The notes beneath the pieces are model-generated. The model searched no databases and was not told where the DNA came from. It worked only from the letters and a program-made list of their open reading frames with translations. Of a stretch of 64,000 nucleotides of DNA, positions 1-11,851 are shown piece by piece. How positions within the stretch are numbered: position 1 is the first letter of the stretch; every line of letters begins with the position of its first letter. The translations under genes and the position numbers were made by a program. The DNA is taken from the NCBI GenBank assembly GCA_009767595.1, contig VSDK01028391.1, positions 206,279 to 270,278 of the forward strand. The letters run 5' to 3'. Source of the stretch: Symbiodinium kawagutii (taxonomy: Eukaryota; Sar; Dinophyceae; Suessiales; Symbiodiniaceae).

Positions 1-482
1 TTTCTTTGTATATAATTTCACCATGGTAATGATTCACAACAAGAACTAGACTTAAGAAACACCTGTTTGATCATAAGTTTTATTTACCATGTTGATGTCA
101 GCTGTGCATTATTTTATACATTACATATCAATAAATGGAATGACACTGGAAAATGCAATCTGTGGAAAACCGATTTGACTGTGATCAACCACCCCTTTGC
201 CCAAGTATCTTCGAATCCCTGGTTTAGAATCAGGGCCCAGGCAGGGTTTCAATGTTGGGGGAGGGGATCGCTCGGGAAGAATAACAACGAGCAAGCATCA
301 GAGGCAACAAAGGATACAGTACTTGAGGATCAATGGGGGATTCAGCGTCGTGGTATTGAGTCAGCAACTAACACAGGTTTGATAATGGTTCAAAATGGTC
401 ATAATTGAGAAACATTTTTCGAAGGGATACAGTAGCTTATCAAGTACACCATCTCTGATGGGGCATGCTGGGCCTGTTGATG

Positions 483-2312
483 TCAAATCGTGGCCTCTTC
501 ATGGGAGTCCCAGGGACTAAGAATGCGGGCGCCAAGAGGCAGTGAGGTTTTTTGGCCCGCGACGCGGTGGAGCAGTGCGCTCAAGTCATTCGTTGGATCG
601 TCCAAGCTCTTCAAATATCTCTGAAGGCATCTATACTCACTCAATTTCACTCGAAGGGCGTCTTCCGTGGCTGTCTTGGTTCGAATCACATCCTCCATTT
701 GAGGATCTCTCTCATACGCTTCTGCAAAGAACTCCAGCAATTCACGAAGGAAACTCATGTAGTTCTTGCCTCCTGCCGCACAGGCCTGCACAGCAGCAAC
801 CAGAGTTGGATGCAGCATCCCGCTGTGAAATTCAATGAGCCGCCCAGCATGGGTAGCTGGCAAATGTTTCAGCAGCAAGAAGCGGACTCTGCTGGGAAGC
901 ACCGTAAAGGTCTGGTGCTGTACAGCTTCAATGGGCAATGTAAAGCCGTAAGTTCTGTAAAGTTCTGAGTTTGACAGCTGATGATACTGAAGGAAAACCT
1001 CCTCTGCAGCTTCAATGTCTCGAGTCGCTACTATGAGCATGGCCCCCTGGTCATCAGTGACAGCACTTGCAGAGGCCCGACGCGGATCGTGATTGAAAGA
1101 GTCAAGGCCTGGCACCAGCGTCGTCCTGGTGCCATCCACGTCGAAGGCACGAGTGGTCACGAGGAGCCAAGCTCGAAGAAACTGCTCCGCGGAAAACTGC
1201 TTCCAGGATGGAAAACTCGAGGCATGACTCACAATGTCATGCCACTGCAACACTGTCCAGGCCAAGTATTCAATCAAATCAGCTTCACAAGATGGCAGCA
1301 AGGAAGACTTGAAGGCGACAGGATCTTGAATGGAAAGTCTGTAAGGATGTCGAGCAAAAGTTTCGCAAAGGAGAACTTGCAGGAAAGTATCCCAAACTTC
1401 TCGCTTTGCTTCTTGGATGGTAGGACCCTTTATGCCTGGGTTTTCAGCACCCGCAATCATGCTCGCAATAAAGGTTGCCTGCATTGCCCAGTCAACATTT
1501 CCCCGGTCAAATATCAGCTCGTTTGCTGCCTCTGCAGCTATCACAGCACACTCAGGGGCCATTTCCCGAACTGCCGAAGACGAGAGAAACAAGTGTGATG
1601 GACACCTGACCAGCACCTCCCCTTTGGAGATCCGCTCTGTTGCCACAATCCCAGGAACAATCAATCGATCAGTGCTCGCTCTCTGGACCTTCGGATTCCA
1701 AGTCCCTCCATTTTCCTGCAATACTTGCTGCAAGCGATCGTGTCGCCGAATGTCCTCATCGGGTTCCACTGCAGGAGGTGCATCTTGCGCGAATCTCAGA
1801 GAGCGAACCTGTGACTGCTGCAGCTGGTTCGGTTTCACTATCAATGTATCTCCAGGTTTTGCATTCTGTGGAACCTTCACCTCAACCAGTGATGCCCCTC
1901 GAGCATGTGTACTTGACACACCTGGTATAGCATCGCCGGGAACCAAAGCCCGCAAGCAAGCGGCTTTCGACAAGCTTCCGGCCCTGCAAGACAAGGTTGA
2001 GTTTTCGAAGGTCACTTCAATGGCATGGGGATATGCTGCATCTTTCGGCAAGGCCGTAGCATAGACCTTACCCTGGTGAATGGCCACAACCTTTGTTACA
2101 CCAGGAATTGAACCAGCTGGCACCTGCAATGTGGTCGCTTGAGATCCACGGAGTACGACTTGGATGGTCGATTTCCAACGCCGCCGACAGCACTTCAAGC
2201 GGCAAAGCCATTGGACCAATGAACGAGGTGAGGCCATGCGCACCGAGGATGTAGCAAGACTATTAGGTACAATGCCAATGCCAATAGCGATCACCAATGA
2301 TAATAAGCTCAT
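483..2312 (-). CDS. SET-domain lysine methyltransferase, SETD3/Rubisco-LSMT class, intronless
   Basis: The frame is open for 617 codons, but its first codon is TTG; the first ATG is at 2312, giving 609 residues. Residues 1-20 are strongly hydrophobic (MSLLSLVIAIGIGI), so a signal or membrane anchor is likely. Two short VPxxxxPG segments follow (about 63-71 and 146-154). The SET fold begins near residue 221 (GIVATERISKGEVLV). Its diagnostic motifs are LVPGLDSFNHD, with the Asn-His pair at 407-408, and EEVFLQYHQLSNSELYRTYGF-like sequence with the catalytic Tyr near 443. A helical C-terminal part fits the LSMT substrate-binding domain. The family transfers methyl groups from S-adenosylmethionine to lysine or histidine side chains (actin, Rubisco, ribosomal proteins); the substrate here is unknown. 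Having no intron in 1.8 kb contrasts with the intron-rich neighbour, which suggests retroposition. No spliced-leader relic was seen upstream. Confidence 0.85.
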   Translation of the reverse strand: MSLLSLVIAIGIGIVPNSLATSSVRMASPRSLVQWLCRLKCCRRRWKSTIQVVLRGSQATTLQVPAGSIPGVTKVVAIHQGKVYATALPKDAAYPHAIEVTFENSTLSCRAGSLSKAACLRALVPGDAIPGVSSTHARGASLVEVKVPQNAKPGDTLIVKPNQLQQSQVRSLRFAQDAPPAVEPDEDIRRHDRLQQVLQENGGTWNPKVQRASTDRLIVPGIVATERISKGEVLVRCPSHLFLSSSAVREMAPECAVIAAEAANELIFDRGNVDWAMQATFIASMIAGAENPGIKGPTIQEAKREVWDTFLQVLLCETFARHPYRLSIQDPVAFKSSLLPSCEADLIEYLAWTVLQWHDIVSHASSFPSWKQFSAEQFLRAWLLVTTRAFDVDGTRTTLVPGLDSFNHDPRRASASAVTDDQGAMLIVATRDIEAAEEVFLQYHQLSNSELYRTYGFTLPIEAVQHQTFTVLPSRVRFLLLKHLPATHAGRLIEFHSGMLHPTLVAAVQACAAGGKNYMSFLRELLEFFAEAYERDPQMEDVIRTKTATEDALRVKLSEYRCLQRYLKSLDDPTNDLSALLHRVAGQKTSLPLGARILSPWDSHEEATI

Positions 2313-2781
2313 GACAGGGATTGATTTTGGGTACAAACTAGTGTGGAACGAGCATTTTGAATCTTATGTACCACATACCGACATATACCAACAAATGCAT
2401 ACATATAATCACATATATCGACATAAGTGCTTGGTTCAAATGAATTTGCTTCATTTCGCTTCCGGTCTCATGGTCTCATGGGCCATCCTGAAGGATGAAG
2501 GTCTACACCCTGTGGATTTGGGCCACCAAAAGAGGCTCTTAGGAAGCTTCCCTGGGATTCACAAGCCACAAGCCGCCAACAATGTGCAAAAAACTATCTA
2601 CTGTACTAGAAACTTCTATAGTCCAGTTCAATTCAAGCTATGGGCAAACATGGGTTTCTGGGTCCAAATGTTGCTTGACATGTCTTGGCCCCCAACTGAA
2701 TTGACGGTGTTCATGAAGTTGAGGGGTCAAAATCACCGTTTGATGCGTGCGTTTCTGTTGGCAAAGCTGGGAGTGCCGCGC

Positions 2782-5700
2782 CTCATGGTCGATATCCAGC
2801 AATAGCAAATCTTTCACGTGGATCAAGCCGACCACGGCATACCTGGCAAGGTCAGTGTGTCACCGGGGATGAACTTGCACTGAACAATTGTGATGCGGGG
2901 TTGGGTCAGAGGCATCAACAGTCCAACATTTTGGTCATGGAGAACCTGTTAGGTCCTGGTACTCTAAGGTTTCGACAACAGCTGCGCTTCACACATTACA
3001 CATTCCGCCAAGTAGCTGCTTCTTGGGATTCATCTGATCACGGTCGATCACAGGGATGCGAGAAAATCCAGCGGCAGCTACTGCGGCACAAAGTCCGGGA
3101 TTTATCACAGCCTTGAGGAGACAACTCATGGACAATCGACAGGCATTCTGGTATGGCAGACTATACTAACTCATGTACATGTATGTACATGCGCAAAATA
3201 GTGAGGCCCTGGTCCCGATTTTACATGATTACAGGCGCATACTTTACAATTTTAGTGTCCTAGAATTTCGCAACAAAACCTACAATCACCCTAGACCCAA
3301 CCGGGCATCACTAAGCCACAGTTAAGTCGAGGGGCATGAGCATCGAGGCAAAAGCAGTCGGCCATTGGCACCATGAGGTTTTTGGCCTCAAAGACTCAAG
3401 TGATTGACCGCATGGCACCCCTTCAATCCAAAGAACATCAAAAACACCACTCGAGAACGCTAAACATCGATTATACCCAAGACATTTGATCATGCATTGC
3501 ATCATCTTGCATCCAGAAAGTGTGCAAGTCCAAGCGTCCGTCATGGTGGAGAAGCCCAGTGAGCCTCTCAGAATTTTCGCCTCCTGAGCAAAGCCGCAGG
3601 AGGTCGTCTCTCAGAAGTACCACAAGGCGTTGAGACCTACTGAGACCTGGGCTGTTTCCCTGTAAATTCCTGAAATTACAAAAATCCAGCGTTTAGTTTC
3701 TCACCATGGCAGAGTGTCACCTGGGCGGCACCCAGCATTCCCCAAACACACGATGCTCCTGTTCAGTGAGGAGGTGTGGTGCTTGCCTTCGTGAGTACTC
3801 GATCAAAGTCACCAACCTGGGCCCACAAGGAGGAAGATCTCTACTTCCATGGCTCACAAAAATTCAAGATCCACCTGCACGTCAACCCCTGTACTCCTGG
3901 TGACCAGCCTAAAGTGAACATGGAGCACTGTGTTGAACTGGATAGGATTTGAACACAAAAAAAGTGGTCCATCTATCGGAAGCACACATTGTATCAATCT
4001 AATATGGAATTGTTCAAACACACACGCATACACACGTATAGGTAAATACGTATGCACCTATAGATCTCTAGGCCCATTTGCAAAACATATGTAAATGTAA
4101 ATGCGCAATATGTGGACAATATATATATATATATATCTCTCTGACCCATATCTATTTGCTTGTTGGCAACGTAGCTCACGGCAGATCCTTCACACGGGCG
4201 AACAGTTCAGAAACATGGCCGATCCATGGCGGCACCTGAAACCTCCATGCCCAGTCCAGGGGTGCAAGGTATACCCATGGTACACCTGTCTCCCTTTGAA
4301 CCAAGGAGCTGCTTCTGGTCCAGAATCTGACCGATCTCTTCGCCAAAAATTCGATCCAGCACCAATGCTAAGGGTTTGGAGATCGGAAGCAGCAAATACC
4401 AAAAGAACGTGACCTTAGAATCTACCAATGCAGCAACCCAAGAAATACCAACGTGACCTCAAAGGGAGTCGAAAGGCAAAAAGATCGGCAAATTTGAACT
4501 CCGGCGCGAGAGCATTTCTTGGGAGTCGACCAAACATCAAACAAATGGGTGGCTCCTTTGCGGTTGCCAGGTCAGAAGGCTTTGCTATTTTGGAAGTCAT
4601 GCTTTTAAACAAATGCCCAAACAACTTAACTGGCTTAATGTGATTAGATGAACGGCTGGTTTCCAAAAAAAAAGACTTGTTTCATTTGATCATTCATGTT
4701 GATTTTTACTGGTGCCTTCATGATAGATACGCCTATAGCAAATCTACCTGCAGCCTTTGCCTTGTCAAAAAAGGACTGCAAATCACTACAAAGTCAATGT
4801 GTGGGACATGCACAGGGACATAATCTCACACACGCATATCAACACTTTCTGGAGATTTTGTGACTTCCTCGGTGTTGTCATGCACCCTACAGCCAACCAG
4901 GTCGTCACACATCTTGTCCCTTCATTCGTCTTGTCCCTGCTTTGATTTTCGATGATCCTCCTGACCTCCAGCTACTCAACCCAGACCGCTTAGCCAACGT
5001 TTCTTTCTCCCAATCTCGGGGTAAACTAAGATGATCCAAGGCAGATCACCTCGAACTCTTCTGGCGCACACATCAGCCCACACCCACTTCACAGCCCATT
5101 TTCGGGTTGGCCATGGCACAAAGGGAACCAGTGCAGATCCGATCTTCAGGCCATGCTGGTAGCAAATTGACTGTGGCAGAATCTCTCCAAATGTAACGAT
5201 GAGGAGGGTACTGGCTATAAATGCCTCAGTGGTGCAGCCACTTATACGGCTCAAACCTTCTGGCTATGGATGAAGAAATTGGTAAACAAAAACAATTGCA
5301 ACCTGCCACAGCTTGCCTTAAGATTGGCACTTGCAAACTGACAAAGCACCAGGATTCTCTCCAAGCTTGCAATGTTGTCCTGCCCGCAGCATGATCCCAT
5401 CCACCTATCCAATTTGGTTGAGATTCAGCTGTTCCGCTCCAAAATTCCGTCATCAGGATGGCAAAATAGGAGTTCACCATCACGTTGCCCAACAGCACTG
5501 TACCTCGTCCCAAGCAGCAAAAGGGAAAAACGGCAAAACCAACCAAACAAACAAACAAACCAACCAACCAACAAACAAATTAAATGGGGCCTGTTGAATA
5601 AATCACTTCGAGTGATCCCCACCATTACCAGTCCATCTTCTGATGTCTTCTGGCATTCTTGCTGGCATTCTTTCTGACTTTTCTGCCATTCCATTTGGCA

Positions 5701-6284
5701 TATCATGCCTTTTGACTCCTGACTATCTCTTCTCTGGCATTTTTTTTGACATTCTATCTGGCCTATTTCTGACATTTCCCCCGGCAATTTTTCTGATATT
5801 TTATGATCTGGCATCCTTCAGAAAAACCGACCATGGAAGAAACATGTCCGGGTCGTTCTCGAGAAAACATGAAGATTTGGGGGCCTTTTCCCAGTAATTA
5901 CTGTACCAGAGGCTGCGAGTGAGTGTCCATTTCTCCAGTTCTGGTGTCTCCAGAAAAATAACAGTGGTGTGCTTTGTTCAATTCTTTTTGCATGCAAGCT
6001 GCACAACAGCAAATTGCCATCCTTCCGGATTGGATAGATCCGCTTGGCCCAAAGTCCTGGATCACAATTCGCACAACGCGGCCTGAACACAGCCCATTCA
6101 TTTCACACTTGGCTGCCGCTCTCCTTGTTGTTGAGCCTCTTTGTCAGCACCGGGCTGTTCTGCAGCCTTGGGATCTGACTGGAGGACTGCCGCAAACATG
6201 GTGCGCAGGCAGCCCTACTTATGCGGTGTACCTGACAGAACCAATTCAAAACCGCATGCACACATAATAACTTACAAATATCGC

Positions 6285-6321
<37 letters not shown>

Positions 6322-6356
6322 GTCATCATCAGCATCATCAGCATCAGCATCATCAG

Positions 6357-6394
<38 letters not shown>

Positions 6395-6422
6395 GCATCA
6401 TCAGCATCATCAGCATCATCAG

Positions 6423-6475
<53 letters not shown>

Positions 6476-6485
6476 GCATCATCAG

Positions 6486-6551
<66 letters not shown>

Positions 6552-7032
6552 ACGACTCCCCAGGCACATATATGTATATATAATTTAAAAGTAAATAAAT
6601 AAAACAAATATATACATATATTTATATTCTATCTGCATGTGTGTGAGAGACACATACTGAACAATGATTGAGATATCAATGGACGGAACAGTGCCGACCT
6701 AAGCACAAAGGGCCCTGAACTTTTTGAATGCCATGGCAGCAACATAAACGGTGGCTTCTTCAGGGCATTAAAAGCATGTAAAAGGGACATCAAACATTGG
6801 CGCTATGCGTTCAGCGAACCCAGCACATCCCTCAATTCTTATCCAAAAGAAGCCGTCTTGATCTAGGTTGGACTGCTGTTGCGACAGCTCGCAGTCAAAC
6901 CCTTATCCTTGAAGTCACTGTCCCAGGTCCCATGCTGATCTGCTGCCAGGAAGCTTTCACTAAGAGTTGCAACTGGCTTGCATCAAGGCACATCAGTCCC
7001 AAATTCAGGCCCGAGAACAAGGCCGACAATGC
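2782..7032 (-). CDS. CNNM/CorC-type Mg2+ transporter (DUF21 plus CBS), eleven exons, both ends incomplete
   Basis: Exons in order: 7032-6955, 6178-6109, 6056-6003, 5503-5430, 5224-5129, 4413-4310, 3816-3750, 3583-3539, 3386-3336, 3111-3035, 2842-2782. They join in phase to about 259 residues that follow the CNNM family from end to end: ALSALFSGLNLGLM (first DUF21 helix), RIYPIRKDGNLLLC, LLGNVMVN, VTFGEILPQSIC, SKPLALVLDRIFGEEIG, then the CBS part HLLTEQEHR, AKNLMVPMADCFCLD, GFSRIPVIDRDQ and VGLIHVKDLLLLD. The family exports or transports Mg2+ across membranes; the CBS pair senses nucleotides. Donors are GC five times, GT three and GA twice; nine of ten acceptors are AG|G. Not found: the N-terminal exon(s) (coding-like frames lie at 7300-7860) and the second CBS motif with the C-terminus, which should lie between 2780 and the SET gene. 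The gene may be truncated or may continue beyond the window. Confidence 0.9.
5536..5579. repeat. AAAC/AACC short tandem repeat
   Basis: Run of AAAC and AACC units in the CNNM intron upstream of the exon starting at 5503. Confidence 0.9.
5641..5822. repeat. Degenerate TGGCATT/TGACATT tandem repeat
   Basis: Imperfect units of roughly 11-22 bases built on TCTGGCATTCTT and CTGACATTTT, within the CNNM intron between 6003 and 5503. Confidence 0.75.
6283..6551. repeat. (CAT)n microsatellite with CAG interruptions, inside a CNNM intron
   Basis: About 270 bases of CAT repeats interrupted by CAG at short, regular intervals. It sits between the CNNM exons ending at 6955 and starting at 6178, so it is intronic. 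The open frames across it (poly-His, poly-Asp, poly-Met) are products of the repeat. Confidence 0.97.
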
Positions 7033-7069
7033 CTGCACTGGAGCAGCTGGGATGGGCCTGCGAAACTCA

Positions 7070-7861
7070 GGCTTTGTTTTTCCACATTTCCCAAGCAGGA
7101 GCGCGCCTACGCAATGTCAGCACCTCACGTCTATTGAACCAAGCTACGCCTAGAGTCACCGCGGCAGAGACCTTCAAGTAGGTAATGTACCTCATGCCGC
7201 TTAGGACTTGGCTGTGAATCAATGGGACTGTGCACACTTTCCCAGTGAAAACATGTCGCTTCGAGACAAGGCTAAGCTTGGCCATGGGATTTCCCAGCTT
7301 GTTCCTAAGCCAGCTGCTTCTGTTCGAATGACCTGTGGATGGAGTCCGTGCAAAAATGTAACGTGAGACATATCAAACACGCTTGGAATTTGCTTCCCAA
7401 CACGTCCCCAAATATGCATCCTTTCTTTGTCTCTTCGTCCGTCAAAGTAAGAAGGCTCCCCAAGTAGCCTCTTGCCCAATTCCACAGCTTCAACCGCCAA
7501 GGGACTCGTCTTGCTGTGCCAAACGCCGCCATTCGTCCACCATTGCCGGAAAACGGAAAAATGGCTGATGTATTGGCACAGCGGTGGGAAAACCTCTTGA
7601 AGATTCGTGAATGCTGTGGGTTGTTCCTGGCAAGATTTCTGACCATACCTAACCATCATCAGCAAGTGCTAGTGGAAGTACCATTTCCACCCTGACATGC
7701 AATTTCCAATGATTTTCCTCTGGCAGCCACTGCTGCAAAATACTAGGCCTCTCTCCGACTCGAGCCAATGCAACGACCTTTGAAGATGGCATCCAGCAGT
7801 TCCTAACCATGCAGTTCTCATGCAGCCTCGGCAGGGTGAACAGCAAGCAACCCTGCCCCAA
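7070..7861 (-). CDS. Candidate upstream exons, possibly N-terminus of the CNNM gene
   Basis: Three minus-strand frames look protein-like: 7861-7650 (contains WMPSSKVVALARVGERPS), 7620-7300 (contains AVELGKRLLGEPSYFDGRR) and 7285-7070 (contains KRHVFTGKVCTVPLIHS). They lie directly upstream of the first recognised CNNM exon on the same strand and could encode its extracellular or luminal N-terminus, which is poorly conserved in the family. I could not fix splice junctions or a start codon. A second minus-strand frame is also open across 7300-7646, so the reading frame is uncertain. Confidence 0.3.
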
Positions 7862-7899
7862 GCGATACCTGACGCCCCAAGCTGTCGCGCCTTCTCTTC

Positions 7900-9700
7900 A
7901 GCTGTGCCCCGCGGCCCTGCTGATCTCAGCAGGGTAGGAAGGTCCTCGGAGGCCTCGGTGTGTTGAACCCTAGCGGGTGTTTACCAACAAATGTGACATG
8001 TGGGTGGTTTAACACTGATAACATCTGGAAAACTCTGGCTCTTCCATTTTTTTGACTCAAAGAGAGGACGCCAGAGATTCCCTGCAACAAACAATGCTTT
8101 CAGGACCTTGGCGAAATGGTAGATCATCAAACATCATCAAGCATGAGCTAACCATATGTGGTGAATGGTTGACCAATACCCAATAACCTATCCATCCACC
8201 ATTAGTTATACATATAGTGATACCATTGTCAACCATATCTGTTGATGAATAGCCAACAACCAACGGTAATCAGTTGGCTGCTGCCAGCAGTGTCTTCTGA
8301 GGTGCCAGCTGCNNNNNNNNNNNNNNNNNNNNGTTGCCAGTGAACCCTCGCCGAGCCTCCAATGAAGGAACCACCCTGCGAGGTGCGGCTACGAGGTGCG
8401 CGACCCCTTGGTGAGAGGGGATGATGAAAGGGTTGATGATGGTTTTTAATTGATACAGCTATGGGTCAAGCAGTTAACCAACCAACGAATGGGGATAATG
8501 ACCAACAAAACTATAGGGAAACCAATGGCTAATGATAGGGGAACCAGGGGTACGGGGTGAACTGACCCACAGCCAAATGGGTGAGTGACCGGTAGGTATG
8601 AACAATGGCTACGGGCGGTTAATGGCTACCTGCGGCCATGCTCAGATTCTGCTGGAAGCAGCTGCAACCTTTTCCTTTGCAAATCGGAGGTGAGCATGGC
8701 ACCGGCATAGCTTCATGTTGATGGCTCTGATCAGCTATGACCCCCGTTCGCTTCCGGCTGTGGATATGGTTATGTGGTGAACGTACTGCCGCCCGATAAC
8801 CATATCAATTGATTCGTGTTGATACACTGGTTCTTATCATGCTTAGTAGATACGAATGGATGTTAATAGATGGATGTAATGGATGCACGTTAATGAATGC
8901 TAATGGTTCATCCATGTCCCAAAAAAGCCTAACCCAAACTCTTTCTTCCCAGGATTGGTTGTCGCTTCGCGTTGCCCAGGCACGCTGAGGGCGTCATCCA
9001 ATCCTGCTCTGGAGCCCAGGGCCTAAGCAGCTGAGAAGCTGGTCATTACTTGTCATAGCTGCTGGGGTGGCTGGTGACTGGTGACAAACGATGGTGGCTG
9101 AGGTTTTTTCGGTCTTGTTTTTTTCATGGCTATGGTTTGGTGGGCCCCTAAAATATGTTTGAAAACACGCAGTGACCCGCTGAAACCAATGGAAAATCAG
9201 TGGCAAATCGGGAATCAAACTGCCTGAGTTCGAGCAATTTCCCATGAAACAAAAAGGTGCTGGTACATGCTGGTACTACAACCAGGGTGATCCATTTGTC
9301 CACAAGAAAGCATCACTCAAATTCACTAAACCCACCAGGGTAGATCAAAACAATCACCCCCCGTGTTTGCATATATTTTTCCAGCTGCTTGGTTTAGCCC
9401 ACTTGGGTTCAGCTTGCTACCGAGTGGCAAGGAGCTCTCTGGCACTTTATCCGATCCTCGGCTTTTGGTGCAAAAAATGTGGCTGTGCGCGGCTTTCCTT
9501 TGTCAAGTCTCACTCAATGAGGGTTTCCGAGGACCCGTGCGCACTGAGAACCATCGTCACCGATATAAGGAATTATACGATGACGATGAATAAAGAGATC
9601 GGATCAATCTCATATCAATCTCAAACTCACCAAAAAAGCTGCAAACATCACTCTACATCTGAATATTTAGCATCAACATTTCTCTGGGCGCTTGAGTGAC
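7900..9700. other. Non-coding stretch with an N gap
   Basis: No convincing exon seen. It holds a 20-base N gap at 8313-8332 and a degenerate ATGGTTAAT/AACCAACC tract at about 8425-8920. A GC-richer patch at 8335-8410 is cut off by the gap. Confidence 0.6.
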
Positions 9701-9711
9701 TTTCACGCTAG

Positions 9712-10037
9712 CTGATTGGCACCGCGGAAGCTGAAGAAGGGTGGGACCATTTCGTGCCGACCCGCCAAGGCTCGACCAACAAGATTGGCATACTTCTCAG
9801 CAAGAACAATCTGATCAAAGAAAGCCCTGCCTGAAGCTATCGCTGGCGAGCTATGGGTCGCTGCCTTTGGGGCTTTGAGTTGTGGAAGGCGCAAGGAATC
9901 CCCATGCACATCTGAACCATGCACGTGTATGGCCAATGCTCAGCATGAATTCGGTGAGGCCTAGTCTCGGACCTTGCTTCTGCGGCGATCGCCCTCGGGG
10001 GAACATGGCACCTTCCCCGTTCTCCATGACATCCAGC
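9712..10037 (-). CDS. Two candidate exons, unrecognised protein
   Basis: Exon 10037 to about 9940 follows a TTTCAAG acceptor and reads through SRLDVMENGEGAMFPRGR-like sequence and GLTEFMLSIGH. Exon 9864-9712 follows CCAAAG and reads 51 residues including AFFDQIVLAEKYANLVGRAL and GRHEMVPPFFSFRG. The composition is protein-like and the strand agrees with all identified genes. I recognise no family, and the junction between the two is not established. Confidence 0.4.
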
Positions 10038-11500
10038 CTTGAAAGTCCCCATCTGATTGTGTGTGCGTGCTCTTCACCTAGCAGGTCGAGCCCAGGTTGA
10101 GTGCACAAGCTCCGCACTGCCTTCACTCTTCCAAGGTCCCGGCATTGTTGTGGCGATCATGTCGTTTCAGCGTCTTCTCTGGCTTGCCTCAAAAAATGGC
10201 CAGCAAAGGAGGCCCACCCCCCACACACACGTCGTTTGCAAACTTGGCAACACTTAGACATGGTGGTGACTTAGTGGCTCCTGCAGGTCATTGGTGAAGG
10301 AATTTGCAACGTTATTCCATTTGAGGTGCCCTTTCACTCGAAACTGCCTTTGGCTTCTTGCTTGCCTGCCCTAAAAACAATGGCTTGCTGCAAAGGGCTC
10401 CTCTAATGTGGCAGCAGCCCCTGCGATTGACAAATGCAGCTAGCTCACTCTTTGGTCCCACTTGTCGACGGTGCCTCTTGCCCTTGGCTTGCAAAGCACG
10501 GCTAGTGTTCAAAAGTGGGATGAGCAGGGGCAATCAAATACAGACTGATCAACGTTTCAAGACTGATCAGCTATGGCATGCCTCCGTTCATGAGTCTGAA
10601 ATCAAAATGGATCTTGCCCAACCTATTGGTTTCAAAGTAGTTGTTCAAGCAATCAATTGATCTTGTATATCTTGTCAACCTGTGAGTGCATAGCCCGTTG
10701 CCCTTCCGCATAGGAAAGGCGGCACCGATGGACCGAAGGAACCGTCTTAGTGCAGCCAGGAAACATCAATATCCACAACCATACCTCTCGTGGCTGCCGT
10801 GTCGCTGATTTTTGTAGCTCCGTTGGCCAGCCCAGAATGACCATGGACAGTTCAATTGGAGGCTCCCCAAATTCTAGTACAGCCAGTGACAACAACAATA
10901 CGATGCGGAGAGAAATGTCAGCAAGGAGAATCCTTCCCGCGAATCCAAAAACTCCCTTGGTGCCCAAAAAATGCATTGCCCATACCAAACCAATCCAAAG
11001 CAAAACCCTGGGATGATTGCATCGGATCGGATTGATCAATATCAGTCAACCAAAATCAATAACTGGCTGGTGGTTGCACATCCAGAAAGTCCTTGTCGTC
11101 TTAGTCAATCAGTAGCCATCATCCCGATTCGTATGGTTGAACAAGGACAATTGAAACCACCAATTAAAGCATCAAGACTGTTTAACCAATAACGATCAAC
11201 AATGCTTACCTGCTGGAAAAATAACCTCACAATTTCAATCCCACCCATTCATATCAATTGATAATTGGTTTCCAAGGCATTGCCCCTATGGTGATCATCC
11301 AGCTATCCAAATCACGCTTGATCTACCAGAGGGGAACCACCGATCTGCTGTTCGGACATGGCTCCCCCAGCCTCCTGGCAAAGGTGCCGACAAGGGCCGA
11401 CAGGATCCAGCAGCATCAGCGTCGGCAGCCCGCGGGGAGCGAAGGAGACGCCTGGGCTGGAGGGACATCTTCATGTTGATCGATCAGCCCCTGGATCCAG

Positions 11501-11600
11501 TGCCAAGTGGATCCAAGTGGATCCAAGCGGATCCAAGTAAATCCAAGTGGATCCAAGTGAATCCAAGTGGATCCAAGTGAATCAAAGTGAATCCAACTGG
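11501..11600. repeat. 10-bp minisatellite, unit ATCCAAGTGG
   Basis: Ten units of ten bases in perfect register with a few substitutions (AAGCGG, AAGTAA, AAGTGA, AACTGG). Unit junctions make repeated GGATCC sites. Confidence 0.95.
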
Positions 11601-11797
11601 TATAAAACCCAATCTTTTGGTCATTCGAACCATTGCTAATCGTTTCAAACATGGCTGTATCTCTTCAAAGGTGCCCCCATCCTCAGCACCACCAGCAGCC
11701 CCCCCCACACCCACTCTCCACCTATCTTGAAGCCCTGGAGCTTCACTGGATGGTCCAACCTGCCAAGAGGGCAAGCCAGGTACTGGGTTCGTGGTTT

Positions 11798-11851
11798 GGT
11801 TGGTTGGTTGTTTGGTTGGTTGCTTGGTCAGCTTAGTTGGTTGGTTGGCAG
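11798..11851. repeat. TTGG tetranucleotide-rich repeat
   Basis: GGTTGGTTGGTTGTTTGGTTGG-type run with one TCAGC interruption. It is followed at 11905-11960 by three imperfect copies of TTGGACTCCTTCCCT. Confidence 0.85.

Noticed and set aside
5818..6101. Minus-strand ORFs of 67 and 90 codons read as standalone genes
   Set aside because: Only the short part 6056-6003 matches CNNM; the rest runs into introns past a GC donor.
6103..6602. Poly-Asp, poly-His and poly-Met open frames
   Set aside because: They are translations of a (CAT)n microsatellite lying in a CNNM intron.
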